Assembly: GCF_024753545.1 (NCBI RefSeq)
Contig: NZ_JANTOO010000014.1
Location: forward strand, 124,001-188,000
DNA length: 64,000 nt
Reading direction: 5' to 3'
Source of the DNA: Lysinibacillus pinottii
GTDB lineage: Bacteria; Bacillota; Bacilli; Bacillales_A; Planococcaceae
Shown here: piece by piece, positions 44,449-53,772 of the stretch
How positions within the stretch are numbered: the first letter of the stretch is position 1
Layout of the letters: the number at the start of each line of letters is the position of its first letter
The notes under the pieces: model-generated
Seen by the model: the letters and a program-made list of their open reading frames with translations, nothing else
What the model was told of the DNA's origin: nothing
Databases searched by the model: none
Made by a program: the position numbers and the translations under genes

Positions 44449-44484
44449 TATGGAAGATTCACTTTTATCGATATTAAATCCAGT
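44449..44484. promoter_or_regulatory. TTCGAT / ATCGAT motif pair before lysR
   Basis: TTCGAT near 44450 and ATCGAT near 44478 in the 177-bp interval, like those before the FMN reductase gene. Putative operator. Confidence 0.3.
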
Positions 44485-44541
44485 TTACACTAGCTTAGCA
44501 AGAGTGAACAATTTTTCAACCAAACGAGGTCCATTAAACAG

Positions 44542-44579
44542 AAAAGGATTTGGAAACTTTATCGTCCAAATCCCTTTTT
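44542..44579. terminator. Terminator of the FMN reductase gene
   Basis: AAAAGGATTTGG / CCAAATCCCTTTT with flanking A/T runs. Confidence 0.75.
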
Positions 44580-44588
44580 AATCTCCTG

Positions 44589-45128
44589 TTATTGTAGCTC
44601 TTTTCTAAGACATTCAGCTGCTGCCATCGCTTTTAAATCTTGAACTATATCTCCGGGTTTATTTCCTTCTCCTAAAATATACCCTTCAAATGATGTCCCT
44701 ATAAAGTCAAAGATATGTTGAAACTGCTGGATCATTGGTAGCCCTTTTATATAGGGCATATCACCACCAACTGCTATGACATACGCTTTTTTAGAAGACA
44801 TGTTGTCCTTGAAATTGGGGTAAGTTAAATCTCTTAAAGTTTGTGACCATCGATCAATAAAGTTTTTCATCGGTCCTGCCATGCTGTACCAATAAATAGG
44901 TGTAGAAAATAGTAGAATATCATGTGGAAGAATACGTTCAATGATGGAATTATAGTCATCATTGACTTCTGAAAAGCCCTCCTCTGTATGGCGCTTATCT
45001 ATTATAGGTTGAATTGAATAATCCTTTAGATAAATTTCTTCAACTTTTAAATCTTGAGTGACTAATTTTGTTAAAGTTTCTACGTTCCCATTCGGACGAT
45101 TTCCTCCATAAATAACGGCTATTGACAT
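44589..45128 (-). CDS. NAD(P)H-dependent FMN reductase / flavodoxin-like oxidoreductase
   Basis: 179 residues. YGGNRPNGNVETLTK gives the FMN phosphate loop; STPIYWYSMAGPMKNFIDRW is the family core. Cytoplasmic; substrate may be a quinone, azo compound or FMN itself. ATG after AAGGGA. Confidence 0.9.
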   Translation of the reverse strand: MSIAVIYGGNRPNGNVETLTKLVTQDLKVEEIYLKDYSIQPIIDKRHTEEGFSEVNDDYNSIIERILPHDILLFSTPIYWYSMAGPMKNFIDRWSQTLRDLTYPNFKDNMSSKKAYVIAVGGDMPYIKGLPMIQQFQHIFDFIGTSFEGYILGEGNKPGDIVQDLKAMAAAECLRKELQ

Positions 45129-45200
45129 GTTGGTGATCCCTTCTTCCTTAAAGTTTTCTAGTATTGTTCCCGAATAGTTTTATCTTATAATGATTTCACA

Positions 45201-45248
45201 AATCGATAAAGATGATTATTTCGATAAAATGAATCGAAAAAATCGATT
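45201..45248. promoter_or_regulatory. Cluster of ATCGA inverted repeats before the FMN reductase gene
   Basis: AATCGAT (45201-45207), TTCGAT (45220-45225), ATCGAA (45233-45238) and AATCGATT (45241-45248) form nested inverted repeats. Probably regulator sites. Confidence 0.45.
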
Positions 45249-45351
45249 ATAGAGAAGTGACTAGCGTGGGAATTACACCATAAAAACTTCCAGAAAAAGG
45301 TTTTTTATTCAAATGTGGGAAGTAGCCATCTTCATGGTCAGACCCACCACA

Positions 45352-46455
45352 TTATAAAGAAGCAAAAATTTTCTTTACCCATTCAAGATACTCACGCATA
45401 TAGTATGGCTGCTTAAAACCATGATTCTGACCTTCTGCTACAATTACAGTGACATCCGCACCTGCAGTTCGTGCGGACTGAATATATTCCTGTGGTCCCT
45501 TTACCCCAACAGCTGAATCCTTCGTTCCATAAGCAATAAATTGAGGAATATGTGCAGTTCTGAAATGCTTGGACAAATCAGTTTTATTCAAAAGTTCTTC
45601 ACGCTCTTCTGGATTTCTAACAGCTTTATCATCAAAAGAAGCAAAAAGCATGGGGACATTATAGCGGTACGTCAATGCAGGATAAATCATGGCTGCAGAT
45701 GCTACTTGGTCATCAACTGCATCGATAGCATCAAGCTGATAATTTTTGGGAAGCCGTTTTTCTCCCTGTATGAGATTAATAAAACTCCCCGTTTGAAAAC
45801 CACCTGCGCTAAAGCCTATCAATCCAATTTTATTAGGATGTATACCATAATCATTTGCATGATAACGTAGATAACGGACAGCACGCTGCACATCCAATTG
45901 GGGAATGGGCCATTCATAGGGGTTGGAACGATAGTGTAGAACGAACGCATTAATACCTGCCTTATTTAATGCTTCCGCGACCTCTTTCCCTTCAGTAGTT
46001 CCGCCATCCATTTCCTTAAAGCTATAGCCACCACCGGGGATTACAATGACCGCACTATCACTATTTGCCACGGTATAAGGAATCAAATAAGGTTCATCCT
46101 CATAGGTAGTCTTTTCATAGCCTCCCTCCATTTCATGGACATATGTAAACGTATCAATGGCAGCCTCATTATCTTGATAGTCTTCTCCTACAATATTAGT
46201 GAAAAATTTGACTGTAGCTAGCAGTCTATTAGGGTTACCTTTAATATTCATATCGTCTAGCTTACTACCAGAATGATTACCTGCGACTTCTTCTCCCCAA
46301 ATTTCAACCTTTCGTTCAATATCGGCAACTGGCTTACCTGGTTTATTACCAAAAGGATTGATCTCAAGAAAAGCATAGCCAAACCCTATTATCAAAACCA
46401 ATATAGCTAGCAATATTCCCACAAACTTGGCTGTTTTCTTCATTATTTTCATCAT
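45352..46455 (-). CDS. Alpha/beta hydrolase, acetyl-esterase-like, membrane-anchored
   Basis: About 367 residues from ATG at 46455 (GGAGG 6 nt upstream). N-terminal helix FVGILLAILVLIIGFGYAFL. The hormone-sensitive-lipase-like core has VIPGGGYSFKE (oxyanion hole), GFSAGGFQTG (nucleophile) and GQNHGF (His). Possibly removes acetyl groups from surface polysaccharide; substrate not proven. Confidence 0.9.
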   Translation of the reverse strand: MMKIMKKTAKFVGILLAILVLIIGFGYAFLEINPFGNKPGKPVADIERKVEIWGEEVAGNHSGSKLDDMNIKGNPNRLLATVKFFTNIVGEDYQDNEAAIDTFTYVHEMEGGYEKTTYEDEPYLIPYTVANSDSAVIVIPGGGYSFKEMDGGTTEGKEVAEALNKAGINAFVLHYRSNPYEWPIPQLDVQRAVRYLRYHANDYGIHPNKIGLIGFSAGGFQTGSFINLIQGEKRLPKNYQLDAIDAVDDQVASAAMIYPALTYRYNVPMLFASFDDKAVRNPEEREELLNKTDLSKHFRTAHIPQFIAYGTKDSAVGVKGPQEYIQSARTAGADVTVIVAEGQNHGFKQPYYMREYLEWVKKIFASL

Positions 46456-46570
46456 GATTAACCTCCGTAAGTAGAGAAAAAAGTTTGTCACTTCCACAAA
46501 ATTACCTTTAGTTTAACAAATGGTTTCTCGACAACTCGATTGTCTTTTTAGCCTTAGCCCTCATATTTTT

Positions 46571-47968
46571 TTACTTCACTATATGTTCCGCAGGTGAATC
46601 TTTTTCAAGTCTAAAATCAAATTTATCCATATTTTTATATTGAGGATCTAGGTAACTAGATGTCGAATCACTATTGGATGCGATTTTAAACTTTTTAAAC
46701 GAGTCATATTCCTTATCCTTCCATATCCAAATGCCATCCTCCCCTTTTTCTTTATGAAACACATTCCTAACCAACTTGTTTTTTTTATTACTTGTAAAAT
46801 AATTGGCTATAAATATTCGAGAAGATCCAGCTGTTAGTATATTTTTTTCTATAACGTTATTGTGGGTATCATACTGTAATAAAAGCTGTCCTCCATCTAA
46901 TCCCTTTGTATCATTACGGTATATAATATTATGAGAGATGGTTGAATTTTTCGTCCCCCCTCTTTTTTCATCATACCCGCCAATCGATATTCCTGTAAAA
47001 AAATTATTATATACTGTATTATTTAGTACTTTTATATTGTCTGCATACTTGTTTGCATGTTCAGATGTTACTTCAATTCCGATATCATTCTTATAAAGGG
47101 TATTGTACTCAATCGTTATATTCTTACCACCATCGACATATATTCCCCCAGCAGAATAATTCTCGCCATATGCTGGATTCCCATAGGAGGAAATTTCATA
47201 AACGTAATTATTTTTTACAGCACCGTTTCGTACATAGTCCCTTTTTTTATCCTTTGAAATTCCTTCAAACCCAATCAGATCAATTCCGATATTATTGCTC
47301 CGTCGAACTATATTATTTTCTATTTTAAATCCATTAATATTCCCATTAAGAACTATAGATTCACTTGCACCTAACACTAAATCCTCCACTGTATTACCTA
47401 CAATATTTATATCTCTCATTGACCCTGTTCCGTAGACAGCGATCCCATGACCATTTCCATCCTCAGCAAAGGTTTTTATTCTTTTCACATGATTATTCGC
47501 TAGGGTAATATGGCTACTGGAGCCTGTTACGTAAATTCCTATCACTGTTTCATCTAATTGTTTCGTCGTTAAATCCTGTATAGTGAATCCACTAATGGTA
47601 ATGTAATTTTTATCCTTTATCGTTACAAGAGATGCATCACCATCCGTATTCTTCATGGACTCTCCACTAAGAATAACTTCTTCATTTTCATACGCCTTGA
47701 AAATAATGGGGTGTGATTTTGTACCACTATGTATAACAGAAAGCTTTTCCTTATAAATGCCTTTCCGTATAAATACGGTTGACCCTGCTTCCGCTTCTAA
47801 TGCCGCCTTTTTTAGCGTACGGTATGGGCTTAATTTTGAACCATTATTTGAATCATTTCCATTACTATCTACAAATATAGTCTTAGCCTGTTTTATTTCC
47901 GAATCATTAATCGTTAGCACAATTATCAAAGCAGCTATAAACCCCAAAAATAGTATCCATTTTTTCAT
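46571..47968 (-). CDS. Exported right-handed parallel beta-helix protein
   Basis: 465 residues. An N-terminal helix (WILFLGFIAALIIVLTI) acts as signal or anchor. FVDSNGNDSNNGSKLSPYRT is the DUF1565-type entry, followed by PbH1 repeats through the body (ITISGFTIQDL, NIVGNTVEDL, ITIEYNTLYKNDIGIEVTS). Such folds are typical of polysaccharide lyases, epimerases and surface adhesins. Catalytic residues cannot be assigned. AAAGGAAG before the ATG. Confidence 0.85.
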   Translation of the reverse strand: MKKWILFLGFIAALIIVLTINDSEIKQAKTIFVDSNGNDSNNGSKLSPYRTLKKAALEAEAGSTVFIRKGIYKEKLSVIHSGTKSHPIIFKAYENEEVILSGESMKNTDGDASLVTIKDKNYITISGFTIQDLTTKQLDETVIGIYVTGSSSHITLANNHVKRIKTFAEDGNGHGIAVYGTGSMRDINIVGNTVEDLVLGASESIVLNGNINGFKIENNIVRRSNNIGIDLIGFEGISKDKKRDYVRNGAVKNNYVYEISSYGNPAYGENYSAGGIYVDGGKNITIEYNTLYKNDIGIEVTSEHANKYADNIKVLNNTVYNNFFTGISIGGYDEKRGGTKNSTISHNIIYRNDTKGLDGGQLLLQYDTHNNVIEKNILTAGSSRIFIANYFTSNKKNKLVRNVFHKEKGEDGIWIWKDKEYDSFKKFKIASNSDSTSSYLDPQYKNMDKFDFRLEKDSPAEHIVK

Positions 47969-48000
47969 AAAATCTTCCTTTTCAAATTAATTCTATGGCG

Positions 48001-48615
48001 TTAAATGGTCGATTTTCTAATCACCATCTCTGCTAATACTAAATTAATAGTAAAGGCTAACCACGCTCCTAACGAATACGACAACCCATATGGAAGATTC
48101 GCTCCATAATGCAGTATCGTCACAACTATGTAAATGGTTAGATTGGCAAACGTTAAGAAAAAGCTTCTTAGCATCCAACTCCGATGGCTATTTACTTGTC
48201 CCTTTTTTATAAAACGAAAACCGTTTATCGTCGTAAGCAACCACAGCGTATTTAAAATGAAGAAACCAATCGTACTCCACATGCCCCCATTTGCATAGAG
48301 CGCTATATAATATCCTGGAAGTATATTGACTACAATCACTATTACATAGATTCGACCATTCCAGCGGTGTAGAATAGGTTTTTCCATTCTTATTGTTCTC
48401 GAAAGACCTAATGGCCCCGTAATTAAGGCAATAATGGCTAAAATGATATGTAGTTGGATCATCATAATCCATACATTTGCATTCGGAAGTTCTATTTCCT
48501 TGTTCGAAAGAAATGTCGAAAATGTGGGGTCGACCACAAAATTTTTAGATGTTGTATGTAATATCCACAATACAGCAATTACTGCTAAACTAATGACTAA
48601 GCCTTTCCTTCTCAT
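48001..48615 (-). CDS. DUF2306-family membrane protein
   Basis: 204 residues, about six helices. LHRWNGRIYVIVIVVN and SHRSWMLRSFFLTF carry the conserved His residues of DUF2306. Function unknown. ATG after GAGAGG. Confidence 0.8.
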   Translation of the reverse strand: MRRKGLVISLAVIAVLWILHTTSKNFVVDPTFSTFLSNKEIELPNANVWIMMIQLHIILAIIALITGPLGLSRTIRMEKPILHRWNGRIYVIVIVVNILPGYYIALYANGGMWSTIGFFILNTLWLLTTINGFRFIKKGQVNSHRSWMLRSFFLTFANLTIYIVVTILHYGANLPYGLSYSLGAWLAFTINLVLAEMVIRKSTI

Positions 48616-48833
48616 GTCTTCTTTCCTCTCCGTTTGTAAAGTGACCTTAAAGATTGCTCTTCGCTGGATAGATTAAAATGGTAAATCTATCTATCTCAAA
48701 GTATCTAAAAACAGTCTATCATTAATGCCCCTTACTCGGTTACCAATCATTATAAAGCCGCTTTATAAACTTTAATTTGATTTTACATTGAGACAGCTTT
48801 CTATCCTCTGTTATGAGACATTTTTAAGCGAAT

Positions 48834-48866
48834 AAAAAAGACCTAATCGCTTTCCGCAACTAGGTC
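48834..48866 (-). terminator. Terminator of the adenine deaminase gene
   Basis: GACCTA / TAGGTC ends of an imperfect stem, minus-strand T run. Confidence 0.7.
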
Positions 48867-48876
48867 GTTTTTTTGT

Positions 48877-50622
48877 CTATGCTTCCACTTCTATATGCTG
48901 GAAGGTTGTCACATCAAATAGCCCTGTATCTGTTAATTTTAAAGCAGGAATTACGGGTAATGCTACAAAAGAAAATGTCAGTAGAAAATGAAAATCTAAA
49001 GTTGGATTGAGTTTCTGTAAAGCATTGTGCAAGCCCGCTAGCTGTTCCTTCGCTTGCTGTGCTGGCACATCTGTCATTAAGCCACCGATTGTTAAAGGCA
49101 TCTCCGCGAGTATTTCACCATCGGCTACAATAACGAAGCCACCTTGGATTTCCTGAATGCGGGAAAGTGCCAGAATCATATCCTCATCATTTGTGCCAAC
49201 GACAAGGGCATTATGTGAATCATGGGCTACGGTAGTCGCAACCGCACCTTTTTGTAAACCAAACCCTTTCACAATACCTAAGCCCGTCGTATGCAAATGA
49301 TGATGGCGTTCGATGACTGCTAGTTTCAGTAAATCTTGTTCGATTGAGGGGACAAATACGCCTTCTTTCACAGGTACATCTATGACTAAATGATTGGTAA
49401 TCAGCTGATTCGGCACAATTTCCATGACATTCGCTCTTGTCCCCTTTTTGAATGATAGTTGTAAACTATCCTTTGTCATGCTTGGTAAATGAACAGAGTG
49501 ATGAATATGGGCAGGAACCTTTGCCTCTTGACGACTTGTCAGCATTTCCCCATTTTCAGCCACTTTATGACCATTTTTCCAAACCGCTTTTGCCTGCATC
49601 GTCGATAAATCGTCTACTAGTACAAAATCAGCCTTATAGCCTGGTGCAAGTACCCCTCGATCAAATAAACGATAGCATTCTGCGGTATTTACGGTTGCTA
49701 GCTGAATTGCCTGCAAAGGTGTCATCCCTTCGGCTATTGCCATTGCAACATCATAATTGATGCTACCTTCATCCATCAATTCATCGACATATTTATCATC
49801 CGTACAAAAACCAAAACGACGCGCATTGTGTGACTGAATGGCTGGCAATAAATCACGCAAATTTTTCGCTGCTGATCCCTCTCGAATAAGGACATACATC
49901 CCCTGCTCTACACGATCAATGGCTTCTTCGGCTGTCACACATTCATGATCCGTTTGAATACCTGCAGCTCGGTAGCCTGTTATTTGCTCACTTTGTAAGC
50001 CCGCACAATGCCCATCAATTACTAGGTTCGCTTCCTTTGATAATAAAATTTTTTGCAGCATTCCCTCTTCTCCATTTAAGACGGCTGGGAAATCCATAAC
50101 CTCCGCTAATCCACGAACTTGTTCATGATGCAGAAATGGCTCCAAATCCTGTGCTGTTAATGTTGCCCCGGCGTTTTCAAACTGTGTCCCTGGTACACTT
50201 GAAGGAAGCATCACAAAAATATCCATATCGGCCTTTTGTGCATCATCCAGCATAAATTGGATTCCTTCTGCTCCTGCTACGTTAGCAATTTCATGTGGAT
50301 CAGTAATCACGGTTGTAATCCCATGTGGAATTAAGACACGGCTGAATTCTCCAGGTGTTAGCATCGAAGATTCAATATGTATATGACCATCAATCAATCC
50401 AGGAATAACATAGCTCCCCGCTGCATCCTCTACCTCTTTTGCATGAAATCTATTGCTGTGATCCAGTGCGACAATTGTGCCATTCTTCACAACAATGTCC
50501 GCTTTCCTCCACGTTAATGTATAGACATCGGCAACTTGTGCATTTTTAAGAATAAAATCTGCCTCTAACTTACCTTGAGATGATAAAATATTTTGCGTTA
50601 ACTGTTGTAATTTTGTCGTCAT
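48877..50622 (-). CDS. adeC: Adenine deaminase
   Basis: Converts adenine to hypoxanthine in purine salvage. About 581 residues from ATG at 50622 (AAAGGAG 8 nt upstream). Amidohydrolase metal motif GLIDGHIHIESSML, TDPHEIANVAG, DGHCAGL, CTDDKYVDELMDEGS and a C-terminal substrate lid typical of bacterial AdeC. Cytoplasmic, Mn-dependent in known members, which may fit the Mn operon in this window only by chance. Confidence 0.95.
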   Translation of the reverse strand: MTTKLQQLTQNILSSQGKLEADFILKNAQVADVYTLTWRKADIVVKNGTIVALDHSNRFHAKEVEDAAGSYVIPGLIDGHIHIESSMLTPGEFSRVLIPHGITTVITDPHEIANVAGAEGIQFMLDDAQKADMDIFVMLPSSVPGTQFENAGATLTAQDLEPFLHHEQVRGLAEVMDFPAVLNGEEGMLQKILLSKEANLVIDGHCAGLQSEQITGYRAAGIQTDHECVTAEEAIDRVEQGMYVLIREGSAAKNLRDLLPAIQSHNARRFGFCTDDKYVDELMDEGSINYDVAMAIAEGMTPLQAIQLATVNTAECYRLFDRGVLAPGYKADFVLVDDLSTMQAKAVWKNGHKVAENGEMLTSRQEAKVPAHIHHSVHLPSMTKDSLQLSFKKGTRANVMEIVPNQLITNHLVIDVPVKEGVFVPSIEQDLLKLAVIERHHHLHTTGLGIVKGFGLQKGAVATTVAHDSHNALVVGTNDEDMILALSRIQEIQGGFVIVADGEILAEMPLTIGGLMTDVPAQQAKEQLAGLHNALQKLNPTLDFHFLLTFSFVALPVIPALKLTDTGLFDVTTFQHIEVEA

Positions 50623-50701
50623 AGCCAATACTCCTTTTTCTTTTAAGAACTATCATGCCTGAAAGATGTCTGTTATTGCAACTATTAATCGTAAAGTCCG
50701 T

Positions 50702-50727
50702 AAAAAACGACCATTGATTAATGGTCG
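50702..50727 (-). terminator. Terminator overlapping the end of the PNPOx-like gene
   Basis: CGACCAT / ATGGTCG stem; the last codons and TAA form one arm and loop, and TTTTTT follows on the minus strand. Confidence 0.75.
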
Positions 50728-51140
50728 CTCGAAAATTCTAGTTCTTTTGGTGGTTGTCCTTTTTTATTCATTAAACGCATACGAATAGGTTCAATTTTTA
50801 GGGTCACCATTTCATCCTGATTGCCAATAAAAATACTCGTAAAAAATTCTGCAATTTTATTTTTAATGCCTTCTTCGTGTACTTCAGTGAGCTTTCCCTC
50901 TATTTCCACATAGGAATCACCAAAGCCCCCATTTTCATAGCCATACAATATATGGGTATATGGATTTTTACGGAGCTCTTCCATTTTCTCAGAATGCTTA
51001 TTCGTCACAGTATATAACACAAAATCCTCATGCTGGAACGTCATATAGCGCGAATAAGGCTTCCCGTTTTCTACAGTAGCCATCGTTCCGATCTTTTCAC
51101 GGTTCAAAACTTCTAAAATTTCATCACGTACTGAAGTCAT
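50718..51140 (-). CDS. Pyridoxamine 5'-phosphate oxidase-like, general stress protein 26 type
   Basis: 140 residues, split-barrel flavin-binding fold: EKIGTMATVENGKPYSRYM, LYTVTNKHSEKMEELRKNP, YVEIEGKLTEV. Such proteins bind FMN or F420; substrate unknown. GGATGGGATG before ATG. Confidence 0.88.
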   Translation of the reverse strand: MTSVRDEILEVLNREKIGTMATVENGKPYSRYMTFQHEDFVLYTVTNKHSEKMEELRKNPYTHILYGYENGGFGDSYVEIEGKLTEVHEEGIKNKIAEFFTSIFIGNQDEMVTLKIEPIRMRLMNKKGQPPKELEFSSDH

Positions 51141-51303
51141 TTCATCCCATCCTTTCTTCTACAACTATATTTTGCCCTCTCTACCTAAAGCTAAACTGTT
51201 TTTTTTGAAAAATGTGAAATGACAAACTTCTGGTAAATTGAAAATATCTTGTTATAATTATTTGATGGACAATAGGAATTTACGGATGAATGAGGGTTAA
51301 AAA

Positions 51304-51930
51304 ATGAAACAAGCTTTTTATACACGCTGTTTATTTTTCATAACAGGCATTATCGTGCTATCTTTTGGCGTTACATTAACAATTAAAGGGCAGCTTTTTG
51401 GCGTAGGCTCTTGGGATGTTTTACATATTGGCTTAACTAAAACACTCGGATTAACGATCGGTTCATGGTCGATCATTTTAGGACTGGCAATTTTAGCGTT
51501 TGATATGCTAATAACGAAAAAATTCCCATTACCAGGAACTTTTATCGATATGTTTTTAGCTGGCATTTTTATTGATATTTTTAATTATTGGCTACCTGAT
51601 ATCGATGGCTTTTGGATGCAGCTTGTTTCTTATCTAACAGGGTTAGTATTACTTGGCTGGGGCTGTGGTATGTATATGGTGGCTAATTTAGGAATTGGTC
51701 CGCGCGATACCTTAATGCTAATGATGGTTCATAAACTTGGCTGGAGTGTCACACGTTCCCGGACGACAATGGAAGTTACAGTCGCTGTAATTGGCTTCTT
51801 ACTTGGTGGTCCTATAGGAATCGGTACGGTGATAATGGCCTTTGGACTTGGACCAATCGTACAATTTGCCTTAACCTATAACGAAAAATTATTTATGAAA
51901 TGGACTGGCGTGAAAAGCGCCGTCATATAA
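51304..51930 (+). CDS. YczE/YyaS-family membrane protein
   Basis: 208 residues, about five to six helices. VLSFGVTLTIKGQLFGVGSWDVLHIGL and NLGIGPRDTLML are the repeat hallmarks of the family. In B. subtilis YczE supports surfactin-type antibiotic production, a possible link to the PKS-NRPS at the left edge, though far away. ATG after GAGGG. Confidence 0.9.
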   Translation: MKQAFYTRCLFFITGIIVLSFGVTLTIKGQLFGVGSWDVLHIGLTKTLGLTIGSWSIILGLAILAFDMLITKKFPLPGTFIDMFLAGIFIDIFNYWLPDIDGFWMQLVSYLTGLVLLGWGCGMYMVANLGIGPRDTLMLMMVHKLGWSVTRSRTTMEVTVAVIGFLLGGPIGIGTVIMAFGLGPIVQFALTYNEKLFMKWTGVKSAVI

Positions 51931-51937
51931 GTTTTCT

Positions 51938-51965
51938 GACAATGCAAAAAATGCATTGTCTTTTT
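51938..51965 (+). terminator. Terminator after the yczE-like gene
   Basis: GACAATGCA / TGCATTGTC then TTTTT. Confidence 0.85.
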
Positions 51966-51983
51966 ATGGATAGAATAAACAAG

Positions 51984-52013
51984 GAGCCATTTTGGAAAAT
52001 GGCTCCCTTTTTT
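51984..52013. terminator. Second hairpin before the ctc stop
   Basis: GAGCCATTTT / AAAATGGCTC, T-rich on the plus strand; also close to the converging ctc end. Confidence 0.65.
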
Positions 52014-52017
52014 CACG

Positions 52018-52653
52018 CTATGCTTCTGGCTCAGAGGTATTTTGCCCTGTTGCTTCAATTACTTCGGGCGTGTCGTCCACAGTGTCATCTTCTTGTACGT
52101 TTTCAGCAGATGGAGGTGTGATCGTCACTAGTGTAAAGTCATCTTCTTGTAAAATTTCAAATGAAAATTGTTGACGTATATCTCCCACATATAGGGATGT
52201 TCCGATTGCTATATTCGTGACATCGATTTCGATCGTTTCGGGAATTTCTGTTGGCTTCACTTTAATGCGAACCTCACGATTAGGCTGTAATAGGAAACCT
52301 CCATCTGCTACTCCGATGGCATCACCGATTACTGTTACTGGAATCTCCACTTCCAGCTCTTGTGACATGTTGATCGATTTAAAATCAACATGTTTAATAT
52401 TCCCTTTTAGAGCACAACGCTGAACTTCTGATAAAACGGCATTAATACGCTTTCCATCCACATCTAATTGAAAAACACTTTTTGTACCATGCGCTGCTAG
52501 TATTTTCGCAAATGTTCTTGCGTCTAATGTAATGGCTGTTGATTCCATTTGGAAGCCATAGACAACACCAGGAATGGCACCGTTTTGTCGAAGCTGTGTT
52601 AGTGAAGATTGTCGTCCTTTTTGGCGTTTACTGGCTGTTAGTATCGTATTCAT
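52018..52653 (-). CDS. ctc: 50S ribosomal protein L25 / general stress protein Ctc
   Basis: 211 residues, the long TL5/Ctc form. The N-terminal 5S rRNA-binding domain (SSLTQLRQNGAIPGVVYG, HVDFKSINMSQ) is followed by a beta domain (RIKVKPTEIPETIEIDVTNI) and an acidic tail. ATG after AAAGGGG. SigB control, known in B. subtilis, is not clearly visible here. Confidence 0.94.
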   Translation of the reverse strand: MNTILTASKRQKGRQSSLTQLRQNGAIPGVVYGFQMESTAITLDARTFAKILAAHGTKSVFQLDVDGKRINAVLSEVQRCALKGNIKHVDFKSINMSQELEVEIPVTVIGDAIGVADGGFLLQPNREVRIKVKPTEIPETIEIDVTNIAIGTSLYVGDIRQQFSFEILQEDDFTLVTITPPSAENVQEDDTVDDTPEVIEATGQNTSEPEA

Positions 52654-52744
52654 CGAATATTTCCCCTTTCATGGAAACTAGTCTCAACAATGGTTTTGCC
52701 CTTTCCTCGTTTTTTTATACCTATAAACCTGCTCAAAAAATGAG

Positions 52745-52784
52745 CAAAAAAAGCACCTCCCTGTCTACAAAACAAAGAAGGTGC
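52745..52784 (-). terminator. Terminator of the HAD gene
   Basis: GCACCTCC / GAAGGTGC-type stem with minus-strand T run. Confidence 0.75.
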
Positions 52785-52795
52785 CTCATGCTTAC

Positions 52796-53497
52796 TTAAA
52801 GTGCAATTTTTTGATTCAGTAAATCATGTAAATCCTGCAATTTTTTAATTTCATAATGCGGTTCAATGCCACTTGTATTTTCAACATTGCGGATATTAAA
52901 CCAACAAGTATCTATTCCGGACTGTAAACCACCTTTTATATCAGATGTCAAAGAGTCTCCAATAATTAGTGCTTTTTCGTTATCAAAATTATCAATTCGT
53001 TCAAACACATAATCGAAAAAGGCTGGCATAGGCTTTTGATAGCCCGTTTGCTCTGAAATAAAAATGCCTTTAAAATATTGCGCTAAATTCGCATCCACAA
53101 GACGTTTATTTTGTGTAACCGTTATCCCGTTGGACACTACATATAAATGATAATGATTGGCTAGGTGAGCGATTACCTCATAGGCCCCCTCTACATAATG
53201 GTGGGCCTCCCGTAAATATTTTTGGAAAAGTGATTCAAAGTATGTCCCATCGACTTCTATGCCAAATTCCTTTAAAGCAATCGAAAAACGTGTATTATGT
53301 AAGGTATTTTTCGTTACTTCTCCACGCTCAAAAGCTCGCCACATTGACTCATTAATTTCTTTGTAACGTGCAATCATGTTGGGAGTAACTTGTATATTTT
53401 CTTCTTTAAACATGCGGTCAAGTGCAGCATTTTCAGCTAAATCAAAATCTAGTAACGTATCATCCACGTCAAATAATAATATTTCATATTTCGTCAT
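52796..53497 (-). CDS. yfnB: HAD-family phosphatase, YjjG/YfnB type
   Basis: 233 residues. Motif I LLFDVDDTLLDFD, motif II VVSNGIT, motif III Lys in YQKPMPAFF, and motif IV IIGDSLTSDIKGG. YjjG members are 5'-nucleotidases that remove odd pyrimidine nucleotides. ATG start at 53497. Confidence 0.92.
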   Translation of the reverse strand: MTKYEILLFDVDDTLLDFDLAENAALDRMFKEENIQVTPNMIARYKEINESMWRAFERGEVTKNTLHNTRFSIALKEFGIEVDGTYFESLFQKYLREAHHYVEGAYEVIAHLANHYHLYVVSNGITVTQNKRLVDANLAQYFKGIFISEQTGYQKPMPAFFDYVFERIDNFDNEKALIIGDSLTSDIKGGLQSGIDTCWFNIRNVENTSGIEPHYEIKKLQDLHDLLNQKIAL

Positions 53498-53772
53498 GTC
53501 CGTACCTACTTTCTATGATGCATTGTGCTATTTTCTCTATCCATGATAACGTTTTTTTAGAAAAATAACAGTAAATCCACCTTTTTCAGAATAGTAGGAC
53601 TTGTAAGCATTTTATCTTCATCCATTTCGATACAAATGAATTGGCGAACATTTTCCTTTAAATGGGTAAAAAATGTTTAACTAGTCATAAAATAGCCCTT
53701 TCAGTAATTTCATATTTGAAATTATCGATGAATATGAGACAATAGAATGCTAGAAAGGAAGATGTACGAAAG

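Noticed and set aside
47053..47328. Plus-strand frames of 66-91 codons within the beta-helix gene
   Set aside because: Shadows of the repeat-rich minus-strand gene, with no ribosome binding site.
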